In this document: one piece after another, positions 49,621 through 57,302 of the stretch
Layout: each line of letters begins with the position of its first letter
Position numbering within the stretch: the stretch's first letter is position 1
Assembly: GCF_016907955.1 (NCBI RefSeq)
Contig: NZ_JAFBCX010000006.1
Coordinates: 434,001-498,000 of the forward strand
Direction: 5' to 3'
Length of the DNA stretch: 64,000 nt
DNA from: Lentzea nigeriaca
GTDB lineage: Bacteria; Actinomycetota; Actinomycetes; Mycobacteriales; Pseudonocardiaceae
Notes under the pieces: model-generated
The model's database searches: none
Told to the model about the DNA's origin: nothing
Seen by the model: only the letters and a program-made list of their open reading frames with translations
Program-made: the position numbers and the translations under genes

Positions 49621-50000
49621 GCCGCGAGCTCCTGCACGTAGAGCGGGTTCCAGTAGTCGCGGTACGAGACGATCTCGCCGTCACGAGTCGTGATCACCGC
49701 GATGTACGAGAACCGGTAGGGCTTGCCCGTGGCCACCACGACTCCCTCGGCGTCGAACTCGACCACGACGACGTCCTGGTCGACGCTCCGGTGCACGACC
49801 TGCTTGGGGAAGCCCTGGATGTCGAGCATTTTCGGGTAGTCACGCAGGTAGTCCTCGATCGCCGCCCGGCCCTCCAGCCGGGTCGGGTAGCCGGGCGGGG
49901 CGAACGGGAACTCCATCACACCGTCGACGGCCCACAGGCCCGCGAAGCCGGCCATGTCCTTGTCCAGCAGCAGTTGCAACGCCCTCGGGACGAGATCCAC
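49617..50000 (-). CDS. SnoaL-like (NTF2-fold) protein
   Basis: 127 residues: cone-shaped NTF2 fold with LLLDKDMAGFAGLWAVDGVMEFPFAPPGYPTRLEGRAAIEDYLRDYP, then VVVVEFDAEGVV and FSYIAVITTRDGEIVSYRDYWNPL. The family holds polyketide cyclases, isomerases and many stress proteins. GTG at 50000 follows GGAGG at 8 bases. First gene of the operon with the NmrA protein; divergent from tetR, with tandem operators between. Confidence 0.88.
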   Translation of the reverse strand: MDLVPRALQLLLDKDMAGFAGLWAVDGVMEFPFAPPGYPTRLEGRAAIEDYLRDYPKMLDIQGFPKQVVHRSVDQDVVVVEFDAEGVVVATGKPYRFSYIAVITTRDGEIVSYRDYWNPLYVQELAA

Positions 50001-50021
50001 GAGTGATCCTCCAAACGAAAT

Positions 50022-50077
50022 GGACGAGACGGTACCGTCCCGCCCACAACGTTAGGCGGGACGGGACCGTCTCGTCC
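50022..50077. promoter_or_regulatory. Two TetR operators in inverted orientation
   Basis: Sites 50022-50044 and 50055-50077 are reverse complements of each other with a single mismatch. Each carries a dyad; the core of the first is the palindrome GACGGTACCGTC. They occupy the 95-bp gap between the SnoaL-NmrA operon and the tetR gene, so the TetR protein probably represses both directions. Confidence 0.75.
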
Positions 50078-50095
50078 AGTCCTATGATGTGCGGC

Positions 50096-50683
50096 ATGAC
50101 CAAGCGCACCCCGACCGGCGCCGCCGTCCTGCAGCCGCAGGTGACACAGGCGATCACCGAGGCCGTGCTCGACGAGCTGGCAGAACACGGTTACGGCCGG
50201 CTGTCGATGGAGGCCGTCGCCAAACGCGCGGAGGTCGGCAAGAGCGCGCTGTACCGGCGGTGGCCGTCCAAACAGGACATGGTGGTCGCGGCGCTGTCGG
50301 AGTTCTCCGTGCCACTGGCCGAAGTTCCGGACACCGGCTCGCTCAGGGGCGATCTGCTCGCGACGGTGACCGCCGTGCACGACTGGCTCACCCACCCGCG
50401 GTTCGCGCCGATCCTGCCGGACCTCACGGCCGAGGCCGCCCGCAATCCAGCGCTGGCCGAGGCGATCGCCGCGACCATCGGCGAGCCACGGCGCGCGCTC
50501 GGGGCCGTCACGCTCCAGCGAGCGGTCGAACGGGGCGAACTGCCGGCGGACTTCGACGTCGAGATCGCGCTCGACCTGGTCGCCGCGCCGGTCTACTGGC
50601 GGCTGTCGGTGCGGCGGGCGGAGGTCGAGCCCGACTACCTCGAACGGCTCGTCGACCACCTCATGCGCGCGCTTCAGTGCTGA
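50096..50683 (+). CDS. TetR-family regulator
   Basis: 195 residues. HTH: VTQAITEAVLDELAEHGYGRLSMEAVAKRAEVGKSALYRRWPSKQDMVVAAL. C-terminal part of the TetR_C_11-like type (HPRFAPILPDLTAEAARNPALAEAIAATI). It likely controls the divergent SnoaL-NmrA pair and itself through the operators at 50022-50077; the inducer may be an oxidant or quinone given the neighbours. The ATG at 50096 is chosen; ATGs at 50084 and 50087 are in frame. Overlaps OYE convergently by 10 bp. Confidence 0.88.
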   Translation: MTKRTPTGAAVLQPQVTQAITEAVLDELAEHGYGRLSMEAVAKRAEVGKSALYRRWPSKQDMVVAALSEFSVPLAEVPDTGSLRGDLLATVTAVHDWLTHPRFAPILPDLTAEAARNPALAEAIAATIGEPRRALGAVTLQRAVERGELPADFDVEIALDLVAAPVYWRLSVRRAEVEPDYLERLVDHLMRALQC

Positions 50684-51723
50684 TAGCTGGGGTAGTCGAC
50701 GTACCCGGCCTCGGTCTGGAACCACGTCTCGCGGTTGGTGGGCACCAGCGGCAGGCCGAGGCGGAACCGTTCGACGAGATCGGGATTGCCGATGTACGCA
50801 CGCCCGTAGCTGATCAGGTCGGCACCGTTGGCGAGCCAGCGCTCGCCCTGCTCGCGCGTGCCCTCGTGCGGGCCGATCTGGCCGCCGGGGTTGAGGATGA
50901 ACGCCGTCGGCCACGCCTTGCGCAGCTCCATCAGCAGCTCGTCGTCCGCAGTGGCGAGCACGTGGATGTAAGCGATGTCCGGCAACGCTTTCAGCAACGC
51001 GTCGTAGAGCTGAGGCATGTCGGATTCGACGATGTCCTGGACCTCGCCACCCGGTGAGAGCCTGATGCCGACGCGGTCCGCGCCGATGGCGTCCACCGCC
51101 GCTTCGACCGCCTCGACGGCGAACCGGATGCGTCCGGTGATCGAGCCGCCGTAGGAGTCAGTGCGCTGGTTGGCGTTGGACGACAGGAACTGCTGGATCA
51201 GGTAGCCGTTCGCGCCGTGCAGCTCGACGCCGTCGAATCCGGCTTCGACCGCACGCCGGGCCGCGTCGCCGAACGCCTGTGCCTGGCCGGGAACCTCGGC
51301 GGAGGTCAGGGCGCGTGGCACCGGCGCGGGCGTGATGCCGGCGGTCGTGAACACGTCGCTCTTCGCGGCGATCGCCGACGGGCCGACCGGGTGGTGGCCG
51401 GCGACGTCGGGGTGGCCGATGCGGCCGCCGTGCATGAGCTGGGCGAAGATCCGGCCTCCGTTGGCGTGCACGGCATCCGTGACGACGCGCCAGGCCTCGA
51501 CCTCCTCGTCGGTGTGGATGCCCGGCATGAACGGACCGGCCTGGCCGACGGCGTTCGGGTGCACGCCTTCGGTGACGATGAGACCGGCGGTGGCGCGTTG
51601 CGCGTAGTAGGTGGCCGTCGTCGCGGTTGGTTTGCCGTCCACGGCTCGTGCGCGGGTCATGGGCGCCATGACGAGACGGTTCGGCAGGGTCAGGTTCCCG
51701 AGGCGGTAGCTGGTGAGAAGCAT
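50674..51723 (-). CDS. Old yellow enzyme-family alkene reductase
   Basis: 349 residues: FMN TIM barrel with NRLVMAPMTRARA near the start, GLIVTEGVHPNAVG, FAQLMHGGRIGHP, VELHGANGYLIQQFLSSNANQRTDSYGGS (substrate His-Asn pair HGAN) and GADLISYGRAYIGNPDLVERF. It reduces alpha,beta-unsaturated carbonyls or nitro compounds with NADPH. Divergent from the MerR gene with a MerR-type operator in the gap, suggesting control by electrophiles. Confidence 0.92.
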   Translation of the reverse strand: MLLTSYRLGNLTLPNRLVMAPMTRARAVDGKPTATTATYYAQRATAGLIVTEGVHPNAVGQAGPFMPGIHTDEEVEAWRVVTDAVHANGGRIFAQLMHGGRIGHPDVAGHHPVGPSAIAAKSDVFTTAGITPAPVPRALTSAEVPGQAQAFGDAARRAVEAGFDGVELHGANGYLIQQFLSSNANQRTDSYGGSITGRIRFAVEAVEAAVDAIGADRVGIRLSPGGEVQDIVESDMPQLYDALLKALPDIAYIHVLATADDELLMELRKAWPTAFILNPGGQIGPHEGTREQGERWLANGADLISYGRAYIGNPDLVERFRLGLPLVPTNRETWFQTEAGYVDYPSYQH

Positions 51724-51739
51724 GAGGGCTACGGTAGGA

Positions 51740-51761
51740 ACCTGACGTTGACGTCAGAGGT
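51740..51761. promoter_or_regulatory. MerR-type operator between OYE and merR genes
   Basis: ACCTGACGTTGACGTCAG, continuing to AGGT, is a dyad (ACCTGACGT / ACGTCAGAGGT, one extra base), typical of MerR/SoxR operators lying in a long spacer promoter. It sits 22 bp before merR and 17 bp upstream of the OYE start. Confidence 0.65.
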
Positions 51762-51782
51762 AGCTTTTGTGGCGGAGGTCTC

Positions 51783-52154
51783 ATGCGCATCGGCGAGCTG
51801 TCCACGAAGACAGGCGTGAGCGTGCGCGCGTTGCGCTATTACGAGGAGCAGGGTCTCCTCGCCGCCGAACGCAGCGAGAGCGGGCAACGGCACTACGGCG
51901 ACAAGGCCGTCGACCGGGTGCGGCTCATCCAGCAGCTCTACGCCGCCGGCATCTCCAGCGCGTCGATCCTGGAGATGCTGCCGTGCGTGACGACCGGGGT
52001 GGCGTCCCCGCAGGTGCTGGCCAAGCTGCGGGGACACCGGTCGTCGGTCGTCAAGCAGATCGAGGACCTCCAGGACACGCTCCGGCAGCTCGACTCGGTA
52101 CTGGCCGGTGCCGTGAAGTCGCACGAGTCCGGAGTGCCCTGCCCTCCCGCCTAG
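51783..52154 (+). CDS. MerR-family regulator
   Basis: 123 residues. HTH RIGELSTKTGVSVRALRYYEEQGLLAAERSESGQRHYG with the RHY motif, then YAAGISSASILEMLPCV and a dimerisation helix (RSSVVKQIEDLQDTLRQLDSVLAG). There is a single ligand-domain Cys (C68, PCV) and a terminal CPP, so it may be an electrophile or redox sensor. ATG behind GGCGGAGGTCTC. It ends 4 bp into the dehydrogenase gene on the other strand. Confidence 0.9.
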   Translation: MRIGELSTKTGVSVRALRYYEEQGLLAAERSESGQRHYGDKAVDRVRLIQQLYAAGISSASILEMLPCVTTGVASPQVLAKLRGHRSSVVKQIEDLQDTLRQLDSVLAGAVKSHESGVPCPPA

Positions 52155-53191
52155 ATAGTCGCGGTGTCGATCACGAACCGGTACCGCACGTCACTCGACT
52201 GCACCCGGTCGTAGGCCACGTTGATCTGGCCGGCGTCGATCAGCTCGATCTCCGCGCCCAGGCCGTGCTCGGCGCAGAAGTCCAGCATCTCCTGGGTCTC
52301 CGCGATGCCGCCGATCATCGAGCCCGCGATCGTCTTGCGGCCGCCGAGCAGCGCGAACAGGTTCACCGAGACCGGCTCCTCCGGCGCGCCGACGTTGACC
52401 AGCGCGCCCTCGGTCCCGAGCAGGCCGAGGTAGGCGCTGAAGTCCAGCGGCGCGGACACCGTGGAGACGATCACGTCGAACTTCCCGGCCAGCTCGGTGA
52501 ACGTCGCCGGGTCGTTGGTGGCGCGGTAGTCGTGGGCGCCGAGCTTGAGGCCGTCGTCCTTCTTGCGCAACGACTGCGACAGCACGGTCACCTCGGCACC
52601 GAGCGCACGGGCGATCTTGACGCCCATGTGGCCGAGGCCGCCGAGGCCGACGATCGCGACCTTCTTGCCGGGGCCGACGTTCCAGTGCCTGAGCGGCGAG
52701 TACAGCGTGATGCCGGCGCACAGCAGCGGCGCCGCCACGTCCAGCGGGAGCGAGTCCGGGATCCGCACGACGTAGTTCTCGTCGACGACGATCTGCTTCG
52801 AGTAGCCGCCGTAGGTGACCTCACCGTTGCGGTCGAGGGCGTTGTAGGTCATGGTGTTGCCGTTCGCGCAGTACTGCTCCAGCCCACGCAGGCAGAACTC
52901 GCACTCGCGGCACGAGTCGACCATGCAGCCGACGCCGACCCGGTCGCCGACCGCGTACTTCGTCACCTCGGAACCGACCTCGGCGACCACGCCGGCGATC
53001 TCGTGGCCCGGCACCATCGGGAAGATCCCCTCGAACCAGCCCTCGTTGACCTGGTGGATGTCGGAGTGGCAGATGCCCGCGTACTTGATGTCGATCAGAA
53101 CGTCGTGCGCGCCGACCGCGCGACGCTCGATGGTGGTGCGCTCCAGCGGTGCCTTGGGTGCGGGAGCGGCGTAGGCAGCGACGGTGCTCAT
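52151..53191 (-). CDS. NADP-dependent zinc alcohol dehydrogenase (CAD/AdhC-like)
   Basis: 346 residues. Catalytic zinc: AGICHSDIH (Cys) and GHEIAG (His/Glu); structural zinc Cys cluster in DSCRECEFCLRGLEQYC; cofactor motif GLGGLGHMGVKIA; end region SSDVRYRFVIDTATI. This is the cinnamyl-alcohol-dehydrogenase group that reduces aldehydes with NADPH, common with XRE or MerR regulators. GAGGAG at 7 bases from the ATG. Divergent from the XRE regulator at 53336, with a 27-bp palindrome between. Confidence 0.92.
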   Translation of the reverse strand: MSTVAAYAAPAPKAPLERTTIERRAVGAHDVLIDIKYAGICHSDIHQVNEGWFEGIFPMVPGHEIAGVVAEVGSEVTKYAVGDRVGVGCMVDSCRECEFCLRGLEQYCANGNTMTYNALDRNGEVTYGGYSKQIVVDENYVVRIPDSLPLDVAAPLLCAGITLYSPLRHWNVGPGKKVAIVGLGGLGHMGVKIARALGAEVTVLSQSLRKKDDGLKLGAHDYRATNDPATFTELAGKFDVIVSTVSAPLDFSAYLGLLGTEGALVNVGAPEEPVSVNLFALLGGRKTIAGSMIGGIAETQEMLDFCAEHGLGAEIELIDAGQINVAYDRVQSSDVRYRFVIDTATI

Positions 53192-53278
53192 TGGTTTCTC
53201 CTCGTTCTGTCGTGTCGCTTGACGACACTGCTGGAGTTCGAGGGCGCTACCCAGACACCTGGTTTTCGTACGACTGGC

Positions 53279-53305
53279 GTGCCTACCACTGGCAGTAGCA
53301 GGCAC
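53279..53305. promoter_or_regulatory. 27-bp near-palindrome between dehydrogenase and XRE regulator
   Basis: Starts GTGCCTACCACTG and mirrors around a central G with 11 of 13 positions paired. It sits 31 bp before the regulator ATG and 88 bp upstream of the dehydrogenase start; likely operator of the MmyB-like regulator for the divergent aldehyde reductase. Confidence 0.6.
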
Positions 53306-53335
53306 GACGGGTTTCGTCCGGGGATACTCGGAGCC

Positions 53336-54205
53336 ATGACCGTCGATCCGCGCACCGAGCTGAGCGAGTTCCTGCGCAGCCGTCGAGCGCGGCTGTCCCC
53401 CGACGACGTCGGCCTGCCCCAGTACGGCCGCACCCGCCGCGTTCCCGGCCTGCGCCGGGAGGAACTGGCGCAGCTCGCGGGCGTCTCCGTCGCCTACTAC
53501 ACGCGTCTGGAACAGGGCAACGGACGCAACGTCTCCGCGGAGGTGCTGGACTCGATCGCCCGCGCGTTGCGGCTCAACGAAGCCGAACGCTCGCACCTGC
53601 GGAACCTGACGTCGTCCAAGCCGGGCAAGAAGAAGGCCGTACGAACGCAGGTCCGCCCGGCGCTGAGGCACCTGATCGACGGCGTCGGCGTGCCCGCGTA
53701 CATCGGCGGGCGCCGCTCGGACATCCACGCGTGGAACCCGATGGCCGCCGCGTTGTTCGGCGACTGGGGCGAGCTGCCGCCGAAGGAGCGGAACTGGGCC
53801 CGGCTGGTCTTCCTGCGACCGTCCTACCAGGACCTCTTCGTCAACTGGCAGAGCAAGGCCGAGGACGTCGTCGGGTTCCTGCGCATGGACGCGGGCTGCT
53901 ACCCCGACGACCCCGAGCTGGCAGCGCTGATCGGCGAGCTCTCGGTGAAGAGCGAGCCGTTCCGGCAGTTGTGGGCCAAGCACGACGTCAAGGAGAAGAG
54001 CTTCGGCACCAAGGTGCTGAAGCACCCGCTCGTCGGCGAGATGACGCTGTCGTACGAGACGCTGAAGATGCCGAGCGACCCCGACCTGTTCCTGAGCACC
54101 TACCACGCCGAACCCGGCAGCGCGTCCGCCGAGGCGTTGCAGCTGCTCGCGAACTGGGGCTCCGACGCGGCCAGGGCCGGCAGCTCTGTCAGGACTCAGG
54201 CATGA
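53336..54205 (+). CDS. XRE regulator with MmyB-like ligand domain
   Basis: 289 residues. HTH: VPGLRREELAQLAGVSVAYYTRLEQGNGRNVSAEVLDSIARAL; then the MmyB-like domain: YIGGRRSDIHAWNPMAAALFGDW, NWARLVFLRPSYQDLFVNW, and late SYETLKMPSDPDLFLSTYHAEPGSASAEALQLL. This family often sits beside and represses or activates short-chain or aldehyde reductases and binds fatty-acid-like ligands. The stop overlaps the ATG of the Rdx gene by 4 bases. Confidence 0.92.
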   Translation: MTVDPRTELSEFLRSRRARLSPDDVGLPQYGRTRRVPGLRREELAQLAGVSVAYYTRLEQGNGRNVSAEVLDSIARALRLNEAERSHLRNLTSSKPGKKKAVRTQVRPALRHLIDGVGVPAYIGGRRSDIHAWNPMAAALFGDWGELPPKERNWARLVFLRPSYQDLFVNWQSKAEDVVGFLRMDAGCYPDDPELAALIGELSVKSEPFRQLWAKHDVKEKSFGTKVLKHPLVGEMTLSYETLKMPSDPDLFLSTYHAEPGSASAEALQLLANWGSDAARAGSSVRTQA

Positions 54206-54495
54206 GGACACCACGTCTGGAGATCGAGTACTGCACCCAGTGCCGGTGGCTGCTGCGTGCCGGGTGGACGGCGCAGGAGCTGCTGACCACGTTCACGACG
54301 GAGCTGGGCGAGGTCGCGCTGATCCCCGGCACCGGCGGTGTGTTCGACGTGCGGCTGGACGGCGAGACCGTGTGGTCGCGCAAGGAGCAGGACGGGTTCC
54401 CGGACCTCGCGGTGCTCAAGCAGCTGGTGCGCGACCGGGTGGCGCCGGAGAGGTCGCTGGGTCACACCGATCGCAAGCACTCGGCCGACGCCTGA
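54202..54495 (+). CDS. Rdx/SelT-SelW-SelH family thioredoxin-like protein
   Basis: 97 residues with EIEYCTQCRWLLRAGW: the redox CxxC (C11, C14) at the Rdx position; the second conserved region is TGGVFDVRLDGETVWSRKEQDGFPD. In animals SelW carries selenocysteine; bacterial Rdx uses Cys. The fold is thioredoxin-like with a redox role. ATG inside ATGA of the regulator stop, so translation is coupled to the XRE gene. Confidence 0.9.
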   Translation: MRTPRLEIEYCTQCRWLLRAGWTAQELLTTFTTELGEVALIPGTGGVFDVRLDGETVWSRKEQDGFPDLAVLKQLVRDRVAPERSLGHTDRKHSADA

Positions 54496-54535
54496 GATCT
54501 GATCGGACGTCAGCTCGTGGCGGTAGGTTTGTCCC

Positions 54536-55198
54536 ATGAGCCGCTGCGTGATCTTCGACCTGGACGGCACGCTGATCGACACCCCACACGGGATCGTCAC
54601 GACGTTCGCCGCGGTGTTCGACCGGCTCGAACTGCCCGCGGTGGACTACGGCACGATCCGCGGCACCATCGGGCTGCCGTTGCCCACCGCGTTCGCGAAG
54701 GTGCTCGGGGTCGCCGCGGACGAGCCGGTGGTCGCGACGTGCGTCGAGCTCTACCGGTCGACGTTTCGCGCGACCGTGCTGCCGAAGGCGCCGCGGCTGG
54801 TCTTCCCCGGTGTGGCCGACGGGCTGGACGCGTTGCGGCAGGCCGGTTTCCTGCTGGCCGTCGCGACGAGCAAGTTCTCCGCGAACGCCGAGGCGCTACT
54901 CGACGCGGCCGGCCTGCGCGACGCGTTCTCCGTGGTCGTCGGCGCGGACCAGGTCTCGAAACCCAAGCCCGATCCCGAGGCCGGTTTCCTCGTGCTGAAC
55001 GCACTCGGTGTGTCGCCCGCGAACGCGGTGATGGTCGGCGACACGACGCACGACGTGCTGATGGCGCACGAGGCCGGCATGTCGTCGATCGGCGTGACCT
55101 ACGGCGTGCACAGCACCGAGCAGCTCCTCAGCGCCAACCCGACGTGGCTCGTCGACTCGTTCGCCGGTGTCGTGGCCGCCGCCGAGGAGTGCTGCTGA
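54536..55198 (+). CDS. HAD-family hydrolase (phosphoglycolate phosphatase-like)
   Basis: 220 residues: motif I FDLDGTLID (D8, D10), motif II in VATSKFS, Lys in VSKPKPDPE and motif III MVGDTTHDV. A four-helix cap (about 15-80) marks it as subclass I, like Gph/PgmB, so it is a small phosphate monoesterase or a phosphonatase-like enzyme. 40 bp after the Rdx gene. A short hairpin CGTGCG/CGCACG (55202-55220) lies in the convergent gap after its stop. Confidence 0.88.
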   Translation: MSRCVIFDLDGTLIDTPHGIVTTFAAVFDRLELPAVDYGTIRGTIGLPLPTAFAKVLGVAADEPVVATCVELYRSTFRATVLPKAPRLVFPGVADGLDALRQAGFLLAVATSKFSANAEALLDAAGLRDAFSVVVGADQVSKPKPDPEAGFLVLNALGVSPANAVMVGDTTHDVLMAHEAGMSSIGVTYGVHSTEQLLSANPTWLVDSFAGVVAAAEECC

Positions 55199-55201
55199 CC
55201 C

Positions 55202-55220
55202 CGTGCGGTACTAGCGCACG
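55202..55220. terminator. Short hairpin between convergent HAD and reductase genes
   Basis: CGTGCG (55202-55207) and CGCACG (55215-55220) with a 7-base loop. Its right side enters the stop codon region of the reductase gene. Weak but correctly placed. Confidence 0.35.
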
Positions 55221-55783
55221 ACGTCGTAGACGAGCTTCTGGATGCCGTTCGAGTACGACTCGCTCTCGACGAGCTTCAGCATCTGCTTGTCCTTGTCGGT
55301 CTCGCTGAACATGCGCTTGCCCGCGCCGAGCAGCACCGGGAACACCAGCAGGTGGTAGCGGTCGATCAGGCCCGCGTCGGACAGGTTGCGGTTGAGCGTC
55401 GCGCTGCCGTGAACGGAGATCGGGCCGCCGTCGGTCTCCTTGAGCGCCGCCACGTCGTCGAGCGAGCGGAGGATCGTGATGTCGCCCCAGTTGTCGACGA
55501 GCTGGTCCTCCTTCAGCGTGCTGGAGACGACGTACTTCGGCATCGCGTTGTACTGCGGGAAGTAGTCGAGGGTCGGCCACACCGGGGAGAACGCCTCGTA
55601 GCTGACGCGGCCCATCATCATCGCCGCGGCTTCCTCCTGCTCACGGCCCTTGATCTCGTAGGCGGCCTCGTCGAACTCGATGTCCTTGAAGGTCCAGCCG
55701 GAGCTGCGGTGCCCGGGCTCGCCGCCGGGCGCTTCGACGACGCCGTCGAGCGAGATGAACGCGGTGGCGATGAGGGTGCGCAT
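55211..55783 (-). CDS. Dihydrofolate reductase-fold (RibD_C-like) protein, YyaP type
   Basis: 190 residues: MRTLIATAFISLDGVVEAPGGEP is the standard YyaP/DHFR-like N-terminus, followed by MMMGRVSYEAFSPVW, KYVVSSTLKED, SVHGSATLNRNLSDAGLIDRYHLLVFPVLLGAGKRMF. Such small reductases use NADPH on unknown substrates and are abundant in actinomycetes. ATG after AAGGAG. Distinct in sequence from the RibD_C protein at 22202. Confidence 0.88.
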   Translation of the reverse strand: MRTLIATAFISLDGVVEAPGGEPGHRSSGWTFKDIEFDEAAYEIKGREQEEAAAMMMGRVSYEAFSPVWPTLDYFPQYNAMPKYVVSSTLKEDQLVDNWGDITILRSLDDVAALKETDGGPISVHGSATLNRNLSDAGLIDRYHLLVFPVLLGAGKRMFSETDKDKQMLKLVESESYSNGIQKLVYDVVR

Positions 55784-55964
55784 CGGGGTTCTCCTTGAGG
55801 TGTTCGAACGGGCTGTCATCAGTGCGTCGAACGGGAGATGCCGTGGATCGACATCTCGCGCTGAGAAATCTTCCGGCATGCGGTCAGGAATCGAGAAGCA
55901 CGGGTGCTCGCCCCGCTCCTAACGTTGTCCACAACGAACCGCAACAACCTGGAGGACAGCGAAA

Positions 55965-56186
55965 ATGAGCGGCACCAAGAGGATCCGGCAGTTCCACCGC
56001 GTCGTCAGCATGATCTTCATGGCCACCGTCGTCTTCACGGCCGTCGCGCTGACCGTGGACAACTCGGTGGTGTGGGTGTCCTACGTGCCGCTGCTGCCGT
56101 TGTTCGTCCTCATGGGCACCGGCGTCTACATGTGGTTCCTTCCGTCCATCGCGAGGCGCCGCGCCCGCCAGGCGACTGTCCAGTAG
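55965..56186 (+). CDS. Small two-span membrane protein
   Basis: 73 residues: basic start (KRIRQFHR), TM1 VVSMIFMATVVFTAVALTV, a short loop, TM2 VSYVPLLPLFVLMGTGVYMWFL, and a basic tail. GGAGGACAGC precedes the ATG at 55965. This is a recurring hypothetical membrane protein type in Pseudonocardiaceae with no known function. A short dyad CGTTGT/ACAACG (55923-55936) upstream could be an operator. Confidence 0.65.
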   Translation: MSGTKRIRQFHRVVSMIFMATVVFTAVALTVDNSVVWVSYVPLLPLFVLMGTGVYMWFLPSIARRRARQATVQ

Positions 56187-56262
56187 AGCGTCGCGGCTTG
56201 GTTGTGCTCCGTTGAGTCGGGCAGGGGGCGGTCTGGTGCTCGTCTCCGAAACCCCGGATGGT

Positions 56263-56373
56263 CGCGCTCTCATGCACGTCGCTGCCGAGATGGCGGTAGG
56301 GAAATGCTGACGCAAACGTTTGCTGATCACCCCGACTGCTGCCAACCGTGCAGCTGGCAGCCATGAGAGCGCG
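56263..56373. repeat. 12-bp inverted repeat CGCGCTCTCATG
   Basis: CGCGCTCTCATG (56263-56274) and CATGAGAGCGCG (56362-56373), 87 bp apart. May flank a small element relic. Confidence 0.5.
56312..56323. promoter_or_regulatory. LacI-type palindrome GCAAACGTTTGC
   Basis: A perfect 12-bp palindrome with central CG, the consensus shape of LacI-family operators. No LacI gene is nearby; it may be a left-over operator of the lost gene. Confidence 0.4.
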
Positions 56374-56494
56374 ATCTTCATGATCGAAGCGCGGCTGCGC
56401 ACCTGCGCGGACACGACGACCAGCGACACCGCCCGTTTCTCCGTATCGATGACCAGCCCGTCCGGCCCCACCGACGCGGCGACGGCGACCGCGT

Positions 56495-56851
56495 CGGCAG
56501 CAGGTCGGCGTAACCCCAGCTGGCGCAGCCGTAGGTGTCGCGCCACGCGTCGTCGTCGGCGCGGTTGCCACGGATGTAGATCATGCCGTTGATCGACGAG
56601 CTGCCACCGAGTGCACGCCCGCTGGGCCACGGGACCTGCCGCTCATCGGCGTTGTCCTGCGGCACCGTGATGTTGTCCCACACGAACTGTCCCTGCCACA
56701 GCGTCGCGGCCAGGGCGGGCACGCGCATCTCCTGCGCGCTGTCCTCCGGTCCCGCCTCGATCAGCAGTACCTGGCTCGCCGGATCCTCACTCAGCCGGTT
56801 CGCGAGGACACACCCCGCACTGCCGGCCCCGACAACGACGAAGTCGTGCAC
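56495..56851 (-). pseudogene. Truncated GMC oxidoreductase (N-terminal fragment)
   Basis: Starting from GTG 56851 (GGGGG upstream), 119 codons encode the start of a glucose-methanol-choline oxidoreductase: FAD loop VVVGAGSAGCVLANRLSED, LIEAGP, then GRALGGSSSINGMIYIRGNRADDDAW and SWGYADLLP. A complete enzyme has about 500-530 residues; after the last conserved block the frame runs into unrelated sequence and ends at about 56378. The FAD-binding part is well kept, so the break seems recent. Not expected to be functional. Confidence 0.8.
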
Positions 56852-56899
56852 GAGAACCCCCGAGCACTTGTCCTGCCACCACCTTCCTCCTCCCGGCTT

Positions 56900-56923
56900 G
56901 ACCCTGCACCACGGTTCAGGGTC
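56900..56923. promoter_or_regulatory. MerR-type operator of the membrane protein-merR operon
   Basis: GACCCTG (56900-56906) and CAGGGTC (56917-56923) are perfect inverted repeats 10 bp apart directly before the start of the operon that contains merR, with TTGACC overlapping the left arm. Fits autoregulation. Confidence 0.5.
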
Positions 56924-56927
56924 CATC

Positions 56928-57296
56928 GTGATCACCATGACGCGAGAGGTGGCCCGGTGGGGCCGGGCGGGTGCGCTGTACGACCTGGTGGCGAGCATCG
57001 CCTTCGTGACGCCGTGGACCGCCGCGGGGATGCTGACCTTGTTCGGCAGCACGACCGAAGACCCCATGACCCTGTTGTTCGCCACGCTGTTCGGCACGGT
57101 GGTGGTGATGTGGTCGGTCGCCAGGTGGCGGCGCCCCGAGCCGTTGCTGATCGGTATCGACACGGTCGGACGCGGCCTGTTCAGCATCTGGTTCGCGTGG
57201 GCGTTGTGGCACGGGCAGACGCCGGTCCTCGCGCTCTTCCTGGTTCTGGAGCTGTTCTGGGGCGCGGCCCAGCTGCGCGCGTTGCTTCGGAGGTAG
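56928..57296 (+). CDS. Small four-span membrane protein upstream of merR
   Basis: 122 residues: GALYDLVASIAFVTPWTAAGMLTLFG, TLLFATLFGTVVVMWSVA, LLIGIDTVGRGLFSIWFAWALW and PVLALFLVLELFWGAAQLRALL. It resembles small DoxX-like or TQO-type membrane proteins but is not assigned. GTG 56928 has AGGG 6 bases before; ATG 56937 is possible. The MerR gene starts 6 bp after its stop, so they are one operon. Confidence 0.7.
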   Translation: MITMTREVARWGRAGALYDLVASIAFVTPWTAAGMLTLFGSTTEDPMTLLFATLFGTVVVMWSVARWRRPEPLLIGIDTVGRGLFSIWFAWALWHGQTPVLALFLVLELFWGAAQLRALLRR

Positions 57297-57302
57297 TTTC
57301 CG

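Larger units (their letters stand above)
56187..56494. other. Gene-free stretch with inverted repeat and LacI-like palindrome
   Basis: No coding sequence is supported. It holds a 12-bp perfect inverted repeat (56263-56274 and 56362-56373) and, between the arms, the palindrome GCAAACGTTTGC. The truncated GMC gene breaks off at its right edge, so this may be the scar of a deletion or of a lost promoter region. Confidence 0.5.
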
